Assembly (NCBI GenBank): GCA_020853405.1
Contig: JADYYZ010000466.1
Coordinates: 1 to 18,514 of the forward strand
DNA: 18,514 nucleotides
Direction: 5' to 3'
From: Acetobacteraceae bacterium
GTDB lineage: Bacteria; Pseudomonadota; Alphaproteobacteria; Acetobacterales; Acetobacteraceae
Shown here: piece by piece, positions 1 through 6,850 of the stretch
How positions within the stretch are numbered: position 1 is the stretch's first letter
Layout of the letters: every line of letters begins with the position of its first letter
Made by a program: the position numbers and the translations under genes
Notes under the pieces: generated by a model
What the model was told of the DNA's origin: nothing
What the model saw: only the letters and a program-made list of their open reading frames with translations
The model's database searches: none

Positions 1-977
1 CCTTCCCCTTGCAGGATGCAGGAGGGGTATTTCCAGGTGATGGCGCTGCCGGTCTCGACCTGCGTCCACGAGATCTTGGACCTGGCGCCGCGGCAGGCAC
101 CGCGCTTGGTGACGAAGTTATAGATGCCGCCCCGCCCTTCCGCATCGCCGGGATACCAGTTCTGCACCGTGCTGTACTTGATGCTGGCCTCGCCCAGCGC
201 CACCAGCTCGACCACCGCGGCGTGCAGCTGGTTCTCGTCGCGCATCGGCGCGGTGCAGCCCTCCAGGTAGGAGACGCTCGCGCCTTCCTCGGCGATGATC
301 AGCGTGCGCTCGAACTGGCCGGTGTTGCGGGCGTTGATGCGGAAATAGGTGGAGAGCTCCATCGGGCAGCGCACGCCCCTGGGGATCCAGACGAACGAGC
401 CGTCGGTGAATACCGCGCTGTTCAGGGCGGCGAAGAAATTGTCACCGGTCGGCACCACGCTGCCGAGATATTTCTGTACCAGCTCCGGGTGTTCGCGCAC
501 GGCCTCGCTGATCGGGCAGAAGATGATGCCCTTGGCCGACAGTTTCTCGCGGAAGGTGGTCGCGACCGAGACGCTGTCGAACACCGCATCCACCGCGACG
601 CCGGCCAGCGCCGCGCGCTCCGACAGCGGCACGCCGAGCTTCTCGAAGGTGCGCAGCAGCTCGGGGTCGACCTCGTCCATGGTCTTCAGCGCCGGCTTCT
701 TCGGTGCGGCGTAGTAATGCACATCCTGGTAGTCGATCGGCGGGTATTTCACTGCCGCCCAGGTCGGCTCGACCATCGACTGCCAGGCCCGGAACGCCTT
801 CAGCCGCCATTCCAGCATCCAGGAAGGCTCGCGCTTGCGCGACGAGATCAGGCGGATGATGTCCTCGTTCAGGCCCTTCGGCGCGAGATCCATCTCGATC
901 TCGGTCTCGAACCCGTACTTGTAGCCCGCCTCGGCGGCGGTGCGGACGGTATCGAGGGTTTCGGCAACGGCAGGCAT
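1..977 (-). CDS. sufB: Fe-S cluster assembly scaffold SufB (partial, N-terminal part)
   Basis: Core subunit of the cytoplasmic SufBCD scaffold that builds Fe-S clusters. The reading frame opens at ATG 977 (MPAVAETLDTV) and is still open at the window edge, giving about 325 residues of a family that is usually 470-490 long. The N-terminus has the usual SufB string YKYGFETEIEMDLAPKGLNE followed by ISSRKREPSWMLEWR. Further on are PIDYQDVHYY, FVWIPRGVRCPMELSTYFRIN, EGASVSYLEGCTAP, SIKYSTVQNWYPGD and, at the edge, WKYPSCILQGEG, all typical of SufB rather than SufD. An AGGAG lies about 11 nt before the ATG. It starts 30 nt after the Rrf2 regulator gene on the same strand, so the two are probably co-transcribed as the head of a suf operon continuing to the left. 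The truncation is only the window boundary. Confidence 0.96.
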   Translation of the reverse strand, partial: MPAVAETLDTVRTAAEAGYKYGFETEIEMDLAPKGLNEDIIRLISSRKREPSWMLEWRLKAFRAWQSMVEPTWAAVKYPPIDYQDVHYYAAPKKPALKTMDEVDPELLRTFEKLGVPLSERAALAGVAVDAVFDSVSVATTFREKLSAKGIIFCPISEAVREHPELVQKYLGSVVPTGDNFFAALNSAVFTDGSFVWIPRGVRCPMELSTYFRINARNTGQFERTLIIAEEGASVSYLEGCTAPMRDENQLHAAVVELVALGEASIKYSTVQNWYPGDAEGRGGIYNFVTKRGACRGARSKISWTQVETGSAITWKYPSCILQGE

Positions 978-1007
978 CGGGTGCTGCGCTCCTGGAAAGG
1001 GCGTGGG

Positions 1008-1502
1008 CTATTCGGCGGCGGCGGCCGGCAGGCGCTGGCCGCGATCGCGCCTGGCGACATCGCCGGCGGGCGGGCGGCGCGGGCCGGGGGCCGGCCGGTC
1101 CTGCATCATGTCGGCCAGCGTGATCGCGGCCAGCGCCCGGCGGATGGTGTCGTTCACCATGTCCCAGCGACCGCGCACCTGGCAGGCATCCTCGCATTCG
1201 CACACATGCGTCGCGCCATCGACACAGGCGGTCAGCGCCACCGGCCCATCGACCGCTTCGATCACATCGGCGATCGACAGCTGCGAAAGCGGGCGGGCCA
1301 GCGCATAGCCGCCGCGCGCGCCGCGGGTCGAGGCGACCAGCCCGGCCTGGCCGAGCTGCTTCAGGACCTTGGCCACCGTCGGTTCCGTGATCCCGGTCGC
1401 ATGCGCGATGCCGGGTGCGGTCTGCACCGCGCCCGCCGGCGTCGCATCAAGCCGTGTCAGCACGACCACGGCGTAATCGGACAGTTTCGAAAGCCGCACC
1501 AT
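1008..1502 (-). CDS. Rrf2/IscR-type SUF system regulator
   Basis: Transcription factor of the Rrf2 family, 164 aa, which in this setting senses Fe-S status and controls the suf operon. The N-terminal winged helix-turn-helix begins MVRLSKLSDYAVVVLTRL and includes ITEPTVAKVLKQLGQAGLVAS and the wing TRGARGGYALARP. The cysteine cluster used by this family to hold a [2Fe-2S] cluster is present as ACVDGATHVCECEDACQVRGRW (Cys-x9-Cys-x-Cys-x4-Cys), followed by a dimerisation helix (WDMVNDTIRRALAAITLADM). The Arg/Pro-rich last 30 residues look disordered. I chose ATG 1502 because homologues start at MVRLSKL; an in-frame start 9 codons upstream is possible. Shine-Dalgarno support is weak. Its position directly ahead of sufB fits the known SUF regulator subfamily; autoregulation is an inference. 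Confidence 0.9.
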   Translation of the reverse strand: MVRLSKLSDYAVVVLTRLDATPAGAVQTAPGIAHATGITEPTVAKVLKQLGQAGLVASTRGARGGYALARPLSQLSIADVIEAVDGPVALTACVDGATHVCECEDACQVRGRWDMVNDTIRRALAAITLADMMQDRPAPGPRRPPAGDVARRDRGQRLPAAAAE

Positions 1503-1572
1503 GTTCCGCCTGCTCGCCCCGCAACGCACGCCCCGCGCCCGGGTGGCTGCCGCCGGCGATGCCGGCGCCGCG

Positions 1573-1601
1573 CCAATCCGGACTTGGCTCGTCCGGATTG
1601 G
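1573..1601. promoter_or_regulatory. Perfect 11-bp inverted repeat, candidate operator
   Basis: CCAATCCGGAC (1573-1583) and its exact reverse complement GTCCGGATTGG (1591-1601) are separated by 7 nt. The element is in the 208-bp divergent gap between the Rrf2 regulator (start 1502) and the PaaG-like gene (start 1711). Its 29-bp span suits a dimeric regulator such as the adjacent Rrf2 protein, or it may form a leader hairpin. Binding is inference; the symmetry is seen directly. Confidence 0.55.
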
Positions 1602-1630
1602 AGATGCGCCCGCGACCCGGCGAAGTCAAG
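1601..1630 (-). promoter_or_regulatory. Possible promoter of the Rrf2-suf operon
   Basis: Read leftward, CTTGAC (1630-1625), the alphaproteobacterial -35 form, is followed at ordinary spacing by a weak -10 region (CATCTC, 1606-1601). It ends exactly where the perfect inverted repeat begins, so a protein bound there would overlap the transcription start. The -10 is poor and the call is tentative. Confidence 0.3.
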
Positions 1631-1710
1631 CACCCGGGGCGACGAACCTGTATCGGTTTGACGGGTGCCCCGCGCGCCCGCAACCCTCGGGCAGCGAAGG
1701 AGGGGCGGGC

Positions 1711-2505
1711 ATGGCCTACGCAACGCTGACGACGGCGCTGGAAGGCGGCGTGTTCACGCTCACGCTGAACCGTCCCGAGCGGCTGAACGCCTTCACGCAG
1801 GCGATGCACGCCGAGCTCGCGGCGGCGCTCGGGGAGGCGGTGGCGAGGGGCAGCCGGGCGCTGCTGCTGACCGGGGCGGGGCGGGGCTTCTGTGCCGGCC
1901 AGGACCTGAATGAACGGCGCGAGCTGGCTGATCCGGCGACACCGGCACCCGACCTTGCCGATGGGCTGCGGCGGCGGCTGAACCCGCTGATCCTGGCGAT
2001 GCGGGCGCTGCCGTTTCCCACCATCGCGGCGGTGAACGGCGCCGCCGCCGGGGCGGGGGCGGCGTTCGCGCTCTCCTGCGACCTGGTGCTGGCGGCGCGC
2101 TCGGCCTCGTTCCTGATGGCGTTCGCGCGCATCGGCCTCGGGCCGGACGCCGGCAGCTCGTTCTTCCTCGCGCACCTGGTCGGCCGCGCCAGGGCGGCGG
2201 CGATGCTGCTGCTGGCGGAACCGGTGCCGGCGGCGCAGGCGGAAGCCTGGGGCCTGATCCACCGCATGGTCGAGGATGCCCAGCTGCTCGACGAAGCGGG
2301 CGCGCTGGCCAGGCGCCTTGCCGCCGGGCCGACCGCGAGCTTCCGGGCGAGCCGCCAGCTGCTCGACCGCGCCCCTGCCACCGACCTTGCCACCCAGCTC
2401 GAGCACGAGGCGGCGGCGCAGGGCAGCCTCGGCCTCGGCGCCGACTATCGCGAGGGGATTGCTGCCTTCCTGCACAAGCGCAAGCCGGCCTTCACGGGAC
2501 ACTGA
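1711..2505 (+). CDS. Enoyl-CoA hydratase/isomerase, PaaG-like
   Basis: Crotonase-superfamily enzyme of 264 aa acting on acyl-CoA thioesters in the cytoplasm. It closely follows E. coli PaaG (1,2-epoxyphenylacetyl-CoA isomerase) in layout: TLTLNRPERLNAF near residue 17, TGAGRGFCAGQDLNER at 54-69, an oxyanion-hole loop NGAAAGAGAAFAL at 109-121, IGLGPDAGSS with an acidic residue at 146 in the PaaG catalytic position, and the C-terminal ADYREGIAAFLHKRKPAFTGH. ATG 1711 is chosen because GAAGGAGG sits 7-14 nt upstream and the family N-terminus starts here; the frame is open farther left without support. No other paa genes are in the window, so the substrate may not be phenylacetate-derived. A 2-enoyl-CoA hydratase or double-bond isomerase role beside the downstream SDR and dehydrogenase is equally possible. 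Confidence 0.88.
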   Translation: MAYATLTTALEGGVFTLTLNRPERLNAFTQAMHAELAAALGEAVARGSRALLLTGAGRGFCAGQDLNERRELADPATPAPDLADGLRRRLNPLILAMRALPFPTIAAVNGAAAGAGAAFALSCDLVLAARSASFLMAFARIGLGPDAGSSFFLAHLVGRARAAAMLLLAEPVPAAQAEAWGLIHRMVEDAQLLDEAGALARRLAAGPTASFRASRQLLDRAPATDLATQLEHEAAAQGSLGLGADYREGIAAFLHKRKPAFTGH

Positions 2506-2515
2506 GCACCGCCTG

Positions 2516-2562
2516 GTGCGTGATCGTCGGAGGCGGCATCGCCGGAGACGTGAATCACGCAC
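2516..2562. repeat. Long imperfect hairpin after the PaaG-like gene
   Basis: GTGCGTGAT (2516-2524) pairs with ATCACGCAC (2554-2562). Inside it CGTC (2525-2528) pairs with GACG (2547-2550) and GGCG (2532-2535) with CGCC (2540-2543), around a GCAT loop. The inner interruption is a symmetric GGA/GGA, and TGA (2551-2553) bulges out. It starts 10 nt after the upstream stop codon. There is no T-run, so it is not a canonical terminator. Confidence 0.5.
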
Positions 2563-2584
2563 CCAAACAAAGGCTTGCAGCGCC

Positions 2585-2609
2585 TGATCGCTTCAATCTG
2601 AAGCGATCA
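2585..2609. promoter_or_regulatory. Perfect 11-bp palindrome with 3-nt centre upstream of the SDR operon
   Basis: TGATCGCTTCA (2585-2595), ATC, then the exact reverse complement TGAAGCGATCA (2599-2609). It lies 45-70 nt before the SDR start, where a promoter would be expected; TTGCAG at 2574-2579 is a possible -35. It could be an operator for the catabolic operon, a dispersed intergenic palindrome, or an RNA hairpin. The symmetry is certain; the role is not. Confidence 0.5.
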
Positions 2610-2653
2610 CGCGCTAGAACGGCGCAACGCCCAAACCAGGGGAGCCGCCCGCC

Positions 2654-3562
2654 ATGATGCTTCAGGACAAGGTCGCGATCGTCACCGGCGCGGGGCGCGG
2701 CATCGGGCGCGAGATCGCGCTTGAAATGGCACGCCAGGGCGCCGCGGTGGTGGTCAACGACCTCGGCGCCTCGGTCACCGGCGAGGGCGCCGACAGGCAT
2801 CCGGGCGAGGAGACCGTCGGCCTGATCACCCAGGCAGGCGGCAGGGCGGTGCTGAACGGCGAGACCGTGGCCGAGTGGGATGCCGCGCAGCGGATCGTGA
2901 AGACCGCGATCGAGGCGTTCGGCCGGCTCGACATCGTGGTCAACAATGCCGGCATCCTGCGCGATGTGATCTTCCACAAGATGACGCCGGAGGACTGGAA
3001 CGCCGTCCTCGGCGTGCACCTCAACGGCTCGTTCTTCGTCAGCCGCGCCGCCGCCCCCCTGTTCCGCGAGCAGGGCTCGGGCGCGTTCGTGCACATGACC
3101 TCGACCAGCGGCCTGATCGGCAATTTCGGCCAGGCCAACTATGCCGCCGCGAAACTCGGCATCGTCGGGCTGTCGAAATCGATCGCGCTCGACATGGCGC
3201 GCTTCGGCGTGCGCTCGAACGCGCTCGCCCCCTTCGCCTGGAGCCGGATGATCGGCGCCATCCCCACCGACACGCCCGAACAGGCAGCGCGGGTGGCGAA
3301 GCTGAAGGCGATGACGCCCGACAAGATCGCGCCGATGGCGGTCTTCCTCGCTTCCGACAGGGCGCGCGACGTCACCGGCCAGATCTTCGGCGTGCGCAAC
3401 AACGAGATCATCTTCTTCGGCCAGCACCGGCCGGTGCGCACCGTGCAGCGGAACGAGGGATGGACCGCCGAGACCATCGCCGAGCACGCGATCCCGGCGC
3501 TGCGGCCGCATTTCTACAAGCTCGACCGCTCGGCCGACGTGTTCAGCTGGGACCCGGTCTGA
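2654..3562 (+). CDS. SDR-family 3-hydroxyacyl-CoA dehydrogenase-like oxidoreductase
   Basis: Classical short-chain dehydrogenase/reductase, 302 aa, soluble. Visible parts are the nucleotide motif TGAGRGIG (11-18), an Asp at 36 after the second strand that favours NAD over NADP, NNAG (97-100), and the catalytic tetrad Asn124, Ser150, Tyr163 and Lys167 (YAAAK). It is about 50 residues longer than FabG. The insertion VNDLGASVTGEG and the extended C-terminus recall the (3R)-hydroxyacyl-CoA dehydrogenase domain of multifunctional beta-oxidation enzymes. ATG 2654 has AGGGGAG at 2638-2644; the adjacent ATG at 2657 would differ by one residue. It begins a tight operon, ending 8 nt before the acyl-CoA dehydrogenase start. 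Oxidation of a hydroxyacyl-CoA is inferred from family resemblance and neighbours; the substrate is unknown. Confidence 0.85.
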   Translation: MMLQDKVAIVTGAGRGIGREIALEMARQGAAVVVNDLGASVTGEGADRHPGEETVGLITQAGGRAVLNGETVAEWDAAQRIVKTAIEAFGRLDIVVNNAGILRDVIFHKMTPEDWNAVLGVHLNGSFFVSRAAAPLFREQGSGAFVHMTSTSGLIGNFGQANYAAAKLGIVGLSKSIALDMARFGVRSNALAPFAWSRMIGAIPTDTPEQAARVAKLKAMTPDKIAPMAVFLASDRARDVTGQIFGVRNNEIIFFGQHRPVRTVQRNEGWTAETIAEHAIPALRPHFYKLDRSADVFSWDPV

Positions 3563-3570
3563 CCAGGTCG

Positions 3571-4722
3571 ATGGATTTCGAGCTGCCCGAGCCGCAGCGC
3601 GCCTTCCAGGAGAGCGTGCGCCGCTTTGCCGAGGCGCATCTTGCGAAGGGTGCCCTTGCCCGCGCGCACGATCCGCACTTTCCCTGGGATGTCGCGAAAC
3701 TCATGGCGGACCAGGGGCTGTTCGGCCTGATGCTGGCCGAGGCGGACGGCGGCGCCGGCGGCACGCTGCTGGACGCGGTGCTCGCGATCGAGGCGATCGC
3801 GATGGTCTGCCCGCGCAGCGCGGACGTGTTCCAGGCCGGCAATTTCGGCGCCTTCCGAACCCTCGCCGAATACGCGACGCCTGAGCAGAAGGCGCGCTGC
3901 TTCGGCCCGCTGCTGCGTGGCGAGGCGATCGCCGCGGTCGCCATGACGGAACCCGATGCCGGCAGCGCGCTGACCGACCTTGCCAGCCGGTGCACGCCCG
4001 ACGGCGAGGGCTTCCGCCTGAACGGCGGAAAGCTGTTCACCAGCAACACCGAGGATGCCGCGATCTTCCTGGTCTATTGCCGCTTCGGCCCGGGCACCGA
4101 CGGCATCGGCAGCGTCATCGTCGAGCGCGGCATGCAGGGCTTCCGGCTCGGCCAGCCGTCGCGCTACATGAACGGCGAGGACTGGTGCGCGCTCTATTTC
4201 GACGACGTCTTCATCCCGCCCGGCAACGTGCTGCTGAAGGAAGGCGGGTTCCGCCGCCAGATCGCCGGCTTCAATGTCGAGCGCACGGGCAATGCGGCGC
4301 GGGCGCGGGCACTCGGCGAATACTGCTTCGCCGCGGCCAGGGAGCACGCCGCGACGCGCCGCCAGTTCGGCAGGAAACTGATGGAGTTCCAGGGACTGCA
4401 GTGGAAGTTCTCGGAGATGCGGGTGGCGCTCGATGCGGCGCAGCTGCTGCTGTACCGCGCCGCCGTGCGCGCCGATCGCGGCCTGCCCGACGCCCAGGAC
4501 GTGGCGATCGCCAAGTATGCCTGCAACCAGGCGGGCTGGCTCGCCGCCAACGAGGCGATGCAGGTGATGGGCGGCACCGGCTATTCGCAGGACCTGCTGA
4601 TCGAGTATTGCGTGCGCAAGACGCGCGGCTGGATGATCGCCGGCGGCAGCCTTGAGATGATGAAGAACCGCATCGCCGAGGGCGTGTTCGGGCGCGCCTT
4701 CAGCCAGCGCCCCGGGAAATGA
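3571..4722 (+). CDS. Acyl-CoA dehydrogenase
   Basis: FAD-dependent acyl-CoA dehydrogenase, 383 aa, the usual length for the family. It introduces an alpha-beta double bond into an acyl-CoA and passes electrons to ETF. The N-terminal helical domain starts MDFELPEPQRAFQESVRRFAEAHL. The middle domain has AMTEPDAGSALTDLASR (124-140). The C-terminal helical domain has TRRQFGRKLMEFQGLQWKFSEM, AMQVMGGTGYSQDLLIE and GGSLEMMKN, whose Glu362 sits where the catalytic base of short/medium-chain enzymes is found. ATG 3571 follows the SDR stop by 8 nt; the frame is open far upstream, but that part overlaps the SDR gene and is not coding. The gene ends inside a 14-nt tandem repeat that couples it to the acyl-CoA ligase. 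Acyl specificity cannot be read. Confidence 0.93.
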   Translation: MDFELPEPQRAFQESVRRFAEAHLAKGALARAHDPHFPWDVAKLMADQGLFGLMLAEADGGAGGTLLDAVLAIEAIAMVCPRSADVFQAGNFGAFRTLAEYATPEQKARCFGPLLRGEAIAAVAMTEPDAGSALTDLASRCTPDGEGFRLNGGKLFTSNTEDAAIFLVYCRFGPGTDGIGSVIVERGMQGFRLGQPSRYMNGEDWCALYFDDVFIPPGNVLLKEGGFRRQIAGFNVERTGNAARARALGEYCFAAAREHAATRRQFGRKLMEFQGLQWKFSEMRVALDAAQLLLYRAAVRADRGLPDAQDVAIAKYACNQAGWLAANEAMQVMGGTGYSQDLLIEYCVRKTRGWMIAGGSLEMMKNRIAEGVFGRAFSQRPGK

Positions 4723-4736
4723 GTGTTACGAAATGA
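4719..4736 (+). CDS. Possible 5-codon mini-ORF (MSVTK), first of two in a coupled chain
   Basis: ATG 4719 overlaps the stop codon of the acyl-CoA dehydrogenase (ATGA). It is followed by four codons and a TGA at 4734-4736, which itself overlaps the next ATG as ATGA. Such overlaps are classic sites of translational re-initiation. Whether ribosomes use it is unknown; it may be only a by-product of the repeat. Confidence 0.25.
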   Translation: MSVTK

Positions 4737-4750
4737 GACCCGGGAAATGA
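4733..4750 (+). CDS. Possible 5-codon mini-ORF (MRPGK), second of two
   Basis: ATG 4733 overlaps the stop of the preceding mini-ORF. Its own TGA (4748-4750) overlaps ATG 4747, the probable start of the ligase. The peptide repeats the RPGK that ends the acyl-CoA dehydrogenase, as expected from the tandem repeat. Use in translation is not shown by the sequence. Confidence 0.25.
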   Translation: MRPGK

Positions 4751-6807
4751 GCCTGGCCGCCCAGCTGCTGAGCCCGCGCCGGGTGGCGCTGGTCGGCGCC
4801 AGCGCCGACGCTTCGCGCCTGTCGGCGCGTGCCCAGCTCTATCTGCGCCGCCACGGATTTTCCGGCACGCTCTATCCGGTCAATCCCAACGCGGCCGCCG
4901 TGCTCGGCGAGCCCAGCTTCGGGTCGCTCGCGGCACTGCCTGGCCCGGTTGACCACGCCTTCATCCTGGTCGGCACCGCCCGTGTCGAGCAGGCGCTGGC
5001 CGACTGCATCGACGCCGGCATTCCGGTTGCCACCATCCTCGCCGACGGCTTCGCCGAGGCAGGCGGGGAGGGGCGCGCGCTGCAGGCTCGCCTTGCCGCG
5101 CTGGCGCGCGGGAAAATCAGGCTGCTCGGTCCCAACAGCATGGGCGTGATGGATTTCCACGCGCGCACCATGCTGTGCGTGAACGCGGCACTCGAGGCAG
5201 CACCGCCGCTTGCGCCCGGCGGGCTTTCCGTGGTCTCGCATTCCGGCTCCGTCATGGGAACGCTGCTGAGCCGGGGGCTCGCGCGCGGCATCGGCTTCGC
5301 GAAGATGGCAGGCACCGGCAACGAGGCCGACCTGACCGCGGGCGAGATCGCTTCGCTGCTGGTCGAGGACGCCGAAACCCAGGCGATCCTGCTGTTTCTC
5401 GAAACCATCCGCGATGCCGATCGGCTGGCGGCAGCGGCGCGGGCGGCGCACGCGAAGGGCAAGCCGATCATCGCCTACAAGCTCGGCAGGTCGAACGAAG
5501 GTGCGGCGCTGGCCGCGACCCATACCGGCGCGATCGCCGGCAGCGATGTCGCGGCGGATGCCTACTTCCGCGACTGCGGCATCCTGCGCGTCGACATGCT
5601 GGAGACGCTGATCGAGATCGCGCCGATGCTGGTCGGCAGGCGCCCTCCCGCCTCGCGCCGCCGCGCGGTCAGCGTGATGACCAGTACCGGCGGCGGCGGC
5701 GCGATGGTGGTCGACCGCCTGGGCACGTTCGCCATCACCGCCCGTGGCCCGACGCCGGCGATGATCGCGCGGCTCGCCGCGAAGGGCGTAGCGGTTTCCG
5801 ACGCGCCGCTCACCGACATGACCCTGGCCGGCACCCGGCCCGAGCTGGTGGAAGCGGTGCTGGCCGAGCTGCAGGCGGCATCGCATACCGATGCCACGGT
5901 CGCGGTGATCGGGTCGTCGGCGCAGTTCCGGCCGCAGGATGCGCTGGCCGGCATCGTCGCGGCACCCCGCGCCGGCAAGCCGCTGGCGGTGTTCCTGGCA
6001 CCCCAGGCCGACGCCTCGTTGCGGCTGCTGGCCGCGGCCGGGATCGCCGCCTTCCGCACCCCGGAATCCTGCGCCGAGGCGATCCGCGCCTGGCTCGACT
6101 GGCGGGCGCCGCGTGCCCCGGCACCGGCGATCGTGCTGCCCCGCGCCGGCGCCGTGCTGGACGAGGCAGGGGCGAGGAAACTGTTCGCAGCGCTTGGCAT
6201 CGAGTCACCGTTCGCGGTGGTCGAGGCGGAAACCATCCGCCCCGGCGCGCCGTGCCCGCTGCCGTTCCCGGTGGCGGTGAAGATCGTCTCGCCCGACATC
6301 CCGCACAAGACCGAGGTCGGCGGCGTGGCGCTGGGGCTGACCGGGGCGACCTATTCCGACGCGATCGTCGCGATGGTGCGCCGCGTGCGCCAGCATCGGC
6401 CCGAGGCGCATATCACGGGCGTGCTGGTGGCGCCGATGGTGAAGCCGCTGGCCGAGGCGATCCTGGGCTTCCGCCGCGATCCGCAGGTCGGGCCGGTGGT
6501 GGTGCTGGGCACCGGCGGCGTGCTGACCGAGATCCATGCCGATGCGGTGCTGCGGCTGGCACCGGTCGACGATGCCGAAGCGATGGAGATGATCGTCGGG
6601 GTGAAGGGCCTGGCCGGCGTGCGCGGCTATCGCGGCCTGCCGCGCGGCGATCTCGCAGCCCTTGCCCACGCCGTCGCGTGCTTCTCGCGGCTTGCGCACA
6701 TGCCCGACATTCTTCAGGCCGAGATCAACCCGCTGGCGATCCTGCCGGAAGGGCAGGGGATCGCCGTGCTCGACGCGCTGGCGGTGCCGGCGAGCGAGGT
6801 GGTGTAG
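4747..6807 (+). CDS. ADP-forming acyl-CoA ligase (acetate-CoA ligase family)
   Basis: Acyl-CoA synthetase (NDP-forming) with alpha- and beta-like parts fused, 686 aa from ATG 4747. It joins a carboxylic acid to CoA with ATP giving ADP and phosphate, through a phosphohistidine. The CoA-binding Rossmann domain holds RRVALVGASAD, LYPVNPN and IRLLGPNSMG (about 10-133). The succinyl-CoA ligase-like domain holds GLSVVSHSGSVMGTL and AATHTGAIAGSD with the probable phospho-His at 259. The C-terminal ATP-grasp domain (about 470-686) holds FPVAVKIVSPDIPHKTEVGGVALGL, VVVLGTGGVLTEIHADAVLRL and AEINPLAIL. GTG 4723, in frame and directly after the upstream stop, is an alternative start adding 8 residues. 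Neither start has a strong ribosome site, which fits translational coupling. It probably supplies the CoA thioester used by the upstream enzymes; the acid is unknown. Confidence 0.88.
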   Translation: MSLAAQLLSPRRVALVGASADASRLSARAQLYLRRHGFSGTLYPVNPNAAAVLGEPSFGSLAALPGPVDHAFILVGTARVEQALADCIDAGIPVATILADGFAEAGGEGRALQARLAALARGKIRLLGPNSMGVMDFHARTMLCVNAALEAAPPLAPGGLSVVSHSGSVMGTLLSRGLARGIGFAKMAGTGNEADLTAGEIASLLVEDAETQAILLFLETIRDADRLAAAARAAHAKGKPIIAYKLGRSNEGAALAATHTGAIAGSDVAADAYFRDCGILRVDMLETLIEIAPMLVGRRPPASRRRAVSVMTSTGGGGAMVVDRLGTFAITARGPTPAMIARLAAKGVAVSDAPLTDMTLAGTRPELVEAVLAELQAASHTDATVAVIGSSAQFRPQDALAGIVAAPRAGKPLAVFLAPQADASLRLLAAAGIAAFRTPESCAEAIRAWLDWRAPRAPAPAIVLPRAGAVLDEAGARKLFAALGIESPFAVVEAETIRPGAPCPLPFPVAVKIVSPDIPHKTEVGGVALGLTGATYSDAIVAMVRRVRQHRPEAHITGVLVAPMVKPLAEAILGFRRDPQVGPVVVLGTGGVLTEIHADAVLRLAPVDDAEAMEMIVGVKGLAGVRGYRGLPRGDLAALAHAVACFSRLAHMPDILQAEINPLAILPEGQGIAVLDALAVPASEVV

Positions 6808-6850
6808 GGCGGCAAGTCATATCGTCGGTCAACGCACGCGGCGGATGATA

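Larger units (their letters stand above)
4711..4752 (+). repeat. Three tandem 14-nt units carrying serial ATGA stop/start overlaps
   Basis: Units at 4711-4724, 4725-4738 and 4739-4752 all carry AAATGAG at the same place. Units 1 and 3 share CCCGGGAAATGAG, and unit 2 differs in its first six bases. Since 14 is not a multiple of 3, each ATG is in a new frame. The first ATGA overlaps the acyl-CoA dehydrogenase stop and the third contains the probable start of the ligase. The repeat probably arose by duplication of an original stop/start overlap. Confidence 0.85.

Noticed and set aside
9..1661. 550-codon open frame on the plus strand across sufB and the Rrf2 gene
   Set aside because: It lies opposite two genes with clear family matches. 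Its translation is Arg/Gly/Asp-His-rich without domains, a typical antisense shadow at high GC.
2875..3570. Upstream extension of the acyl-CoA dehydrogenase frame
   Set aside because: It overlaps the SDR gene out of frame and translates to Arg-rich low-complexity sequence. The family N-terminus is at 3571.
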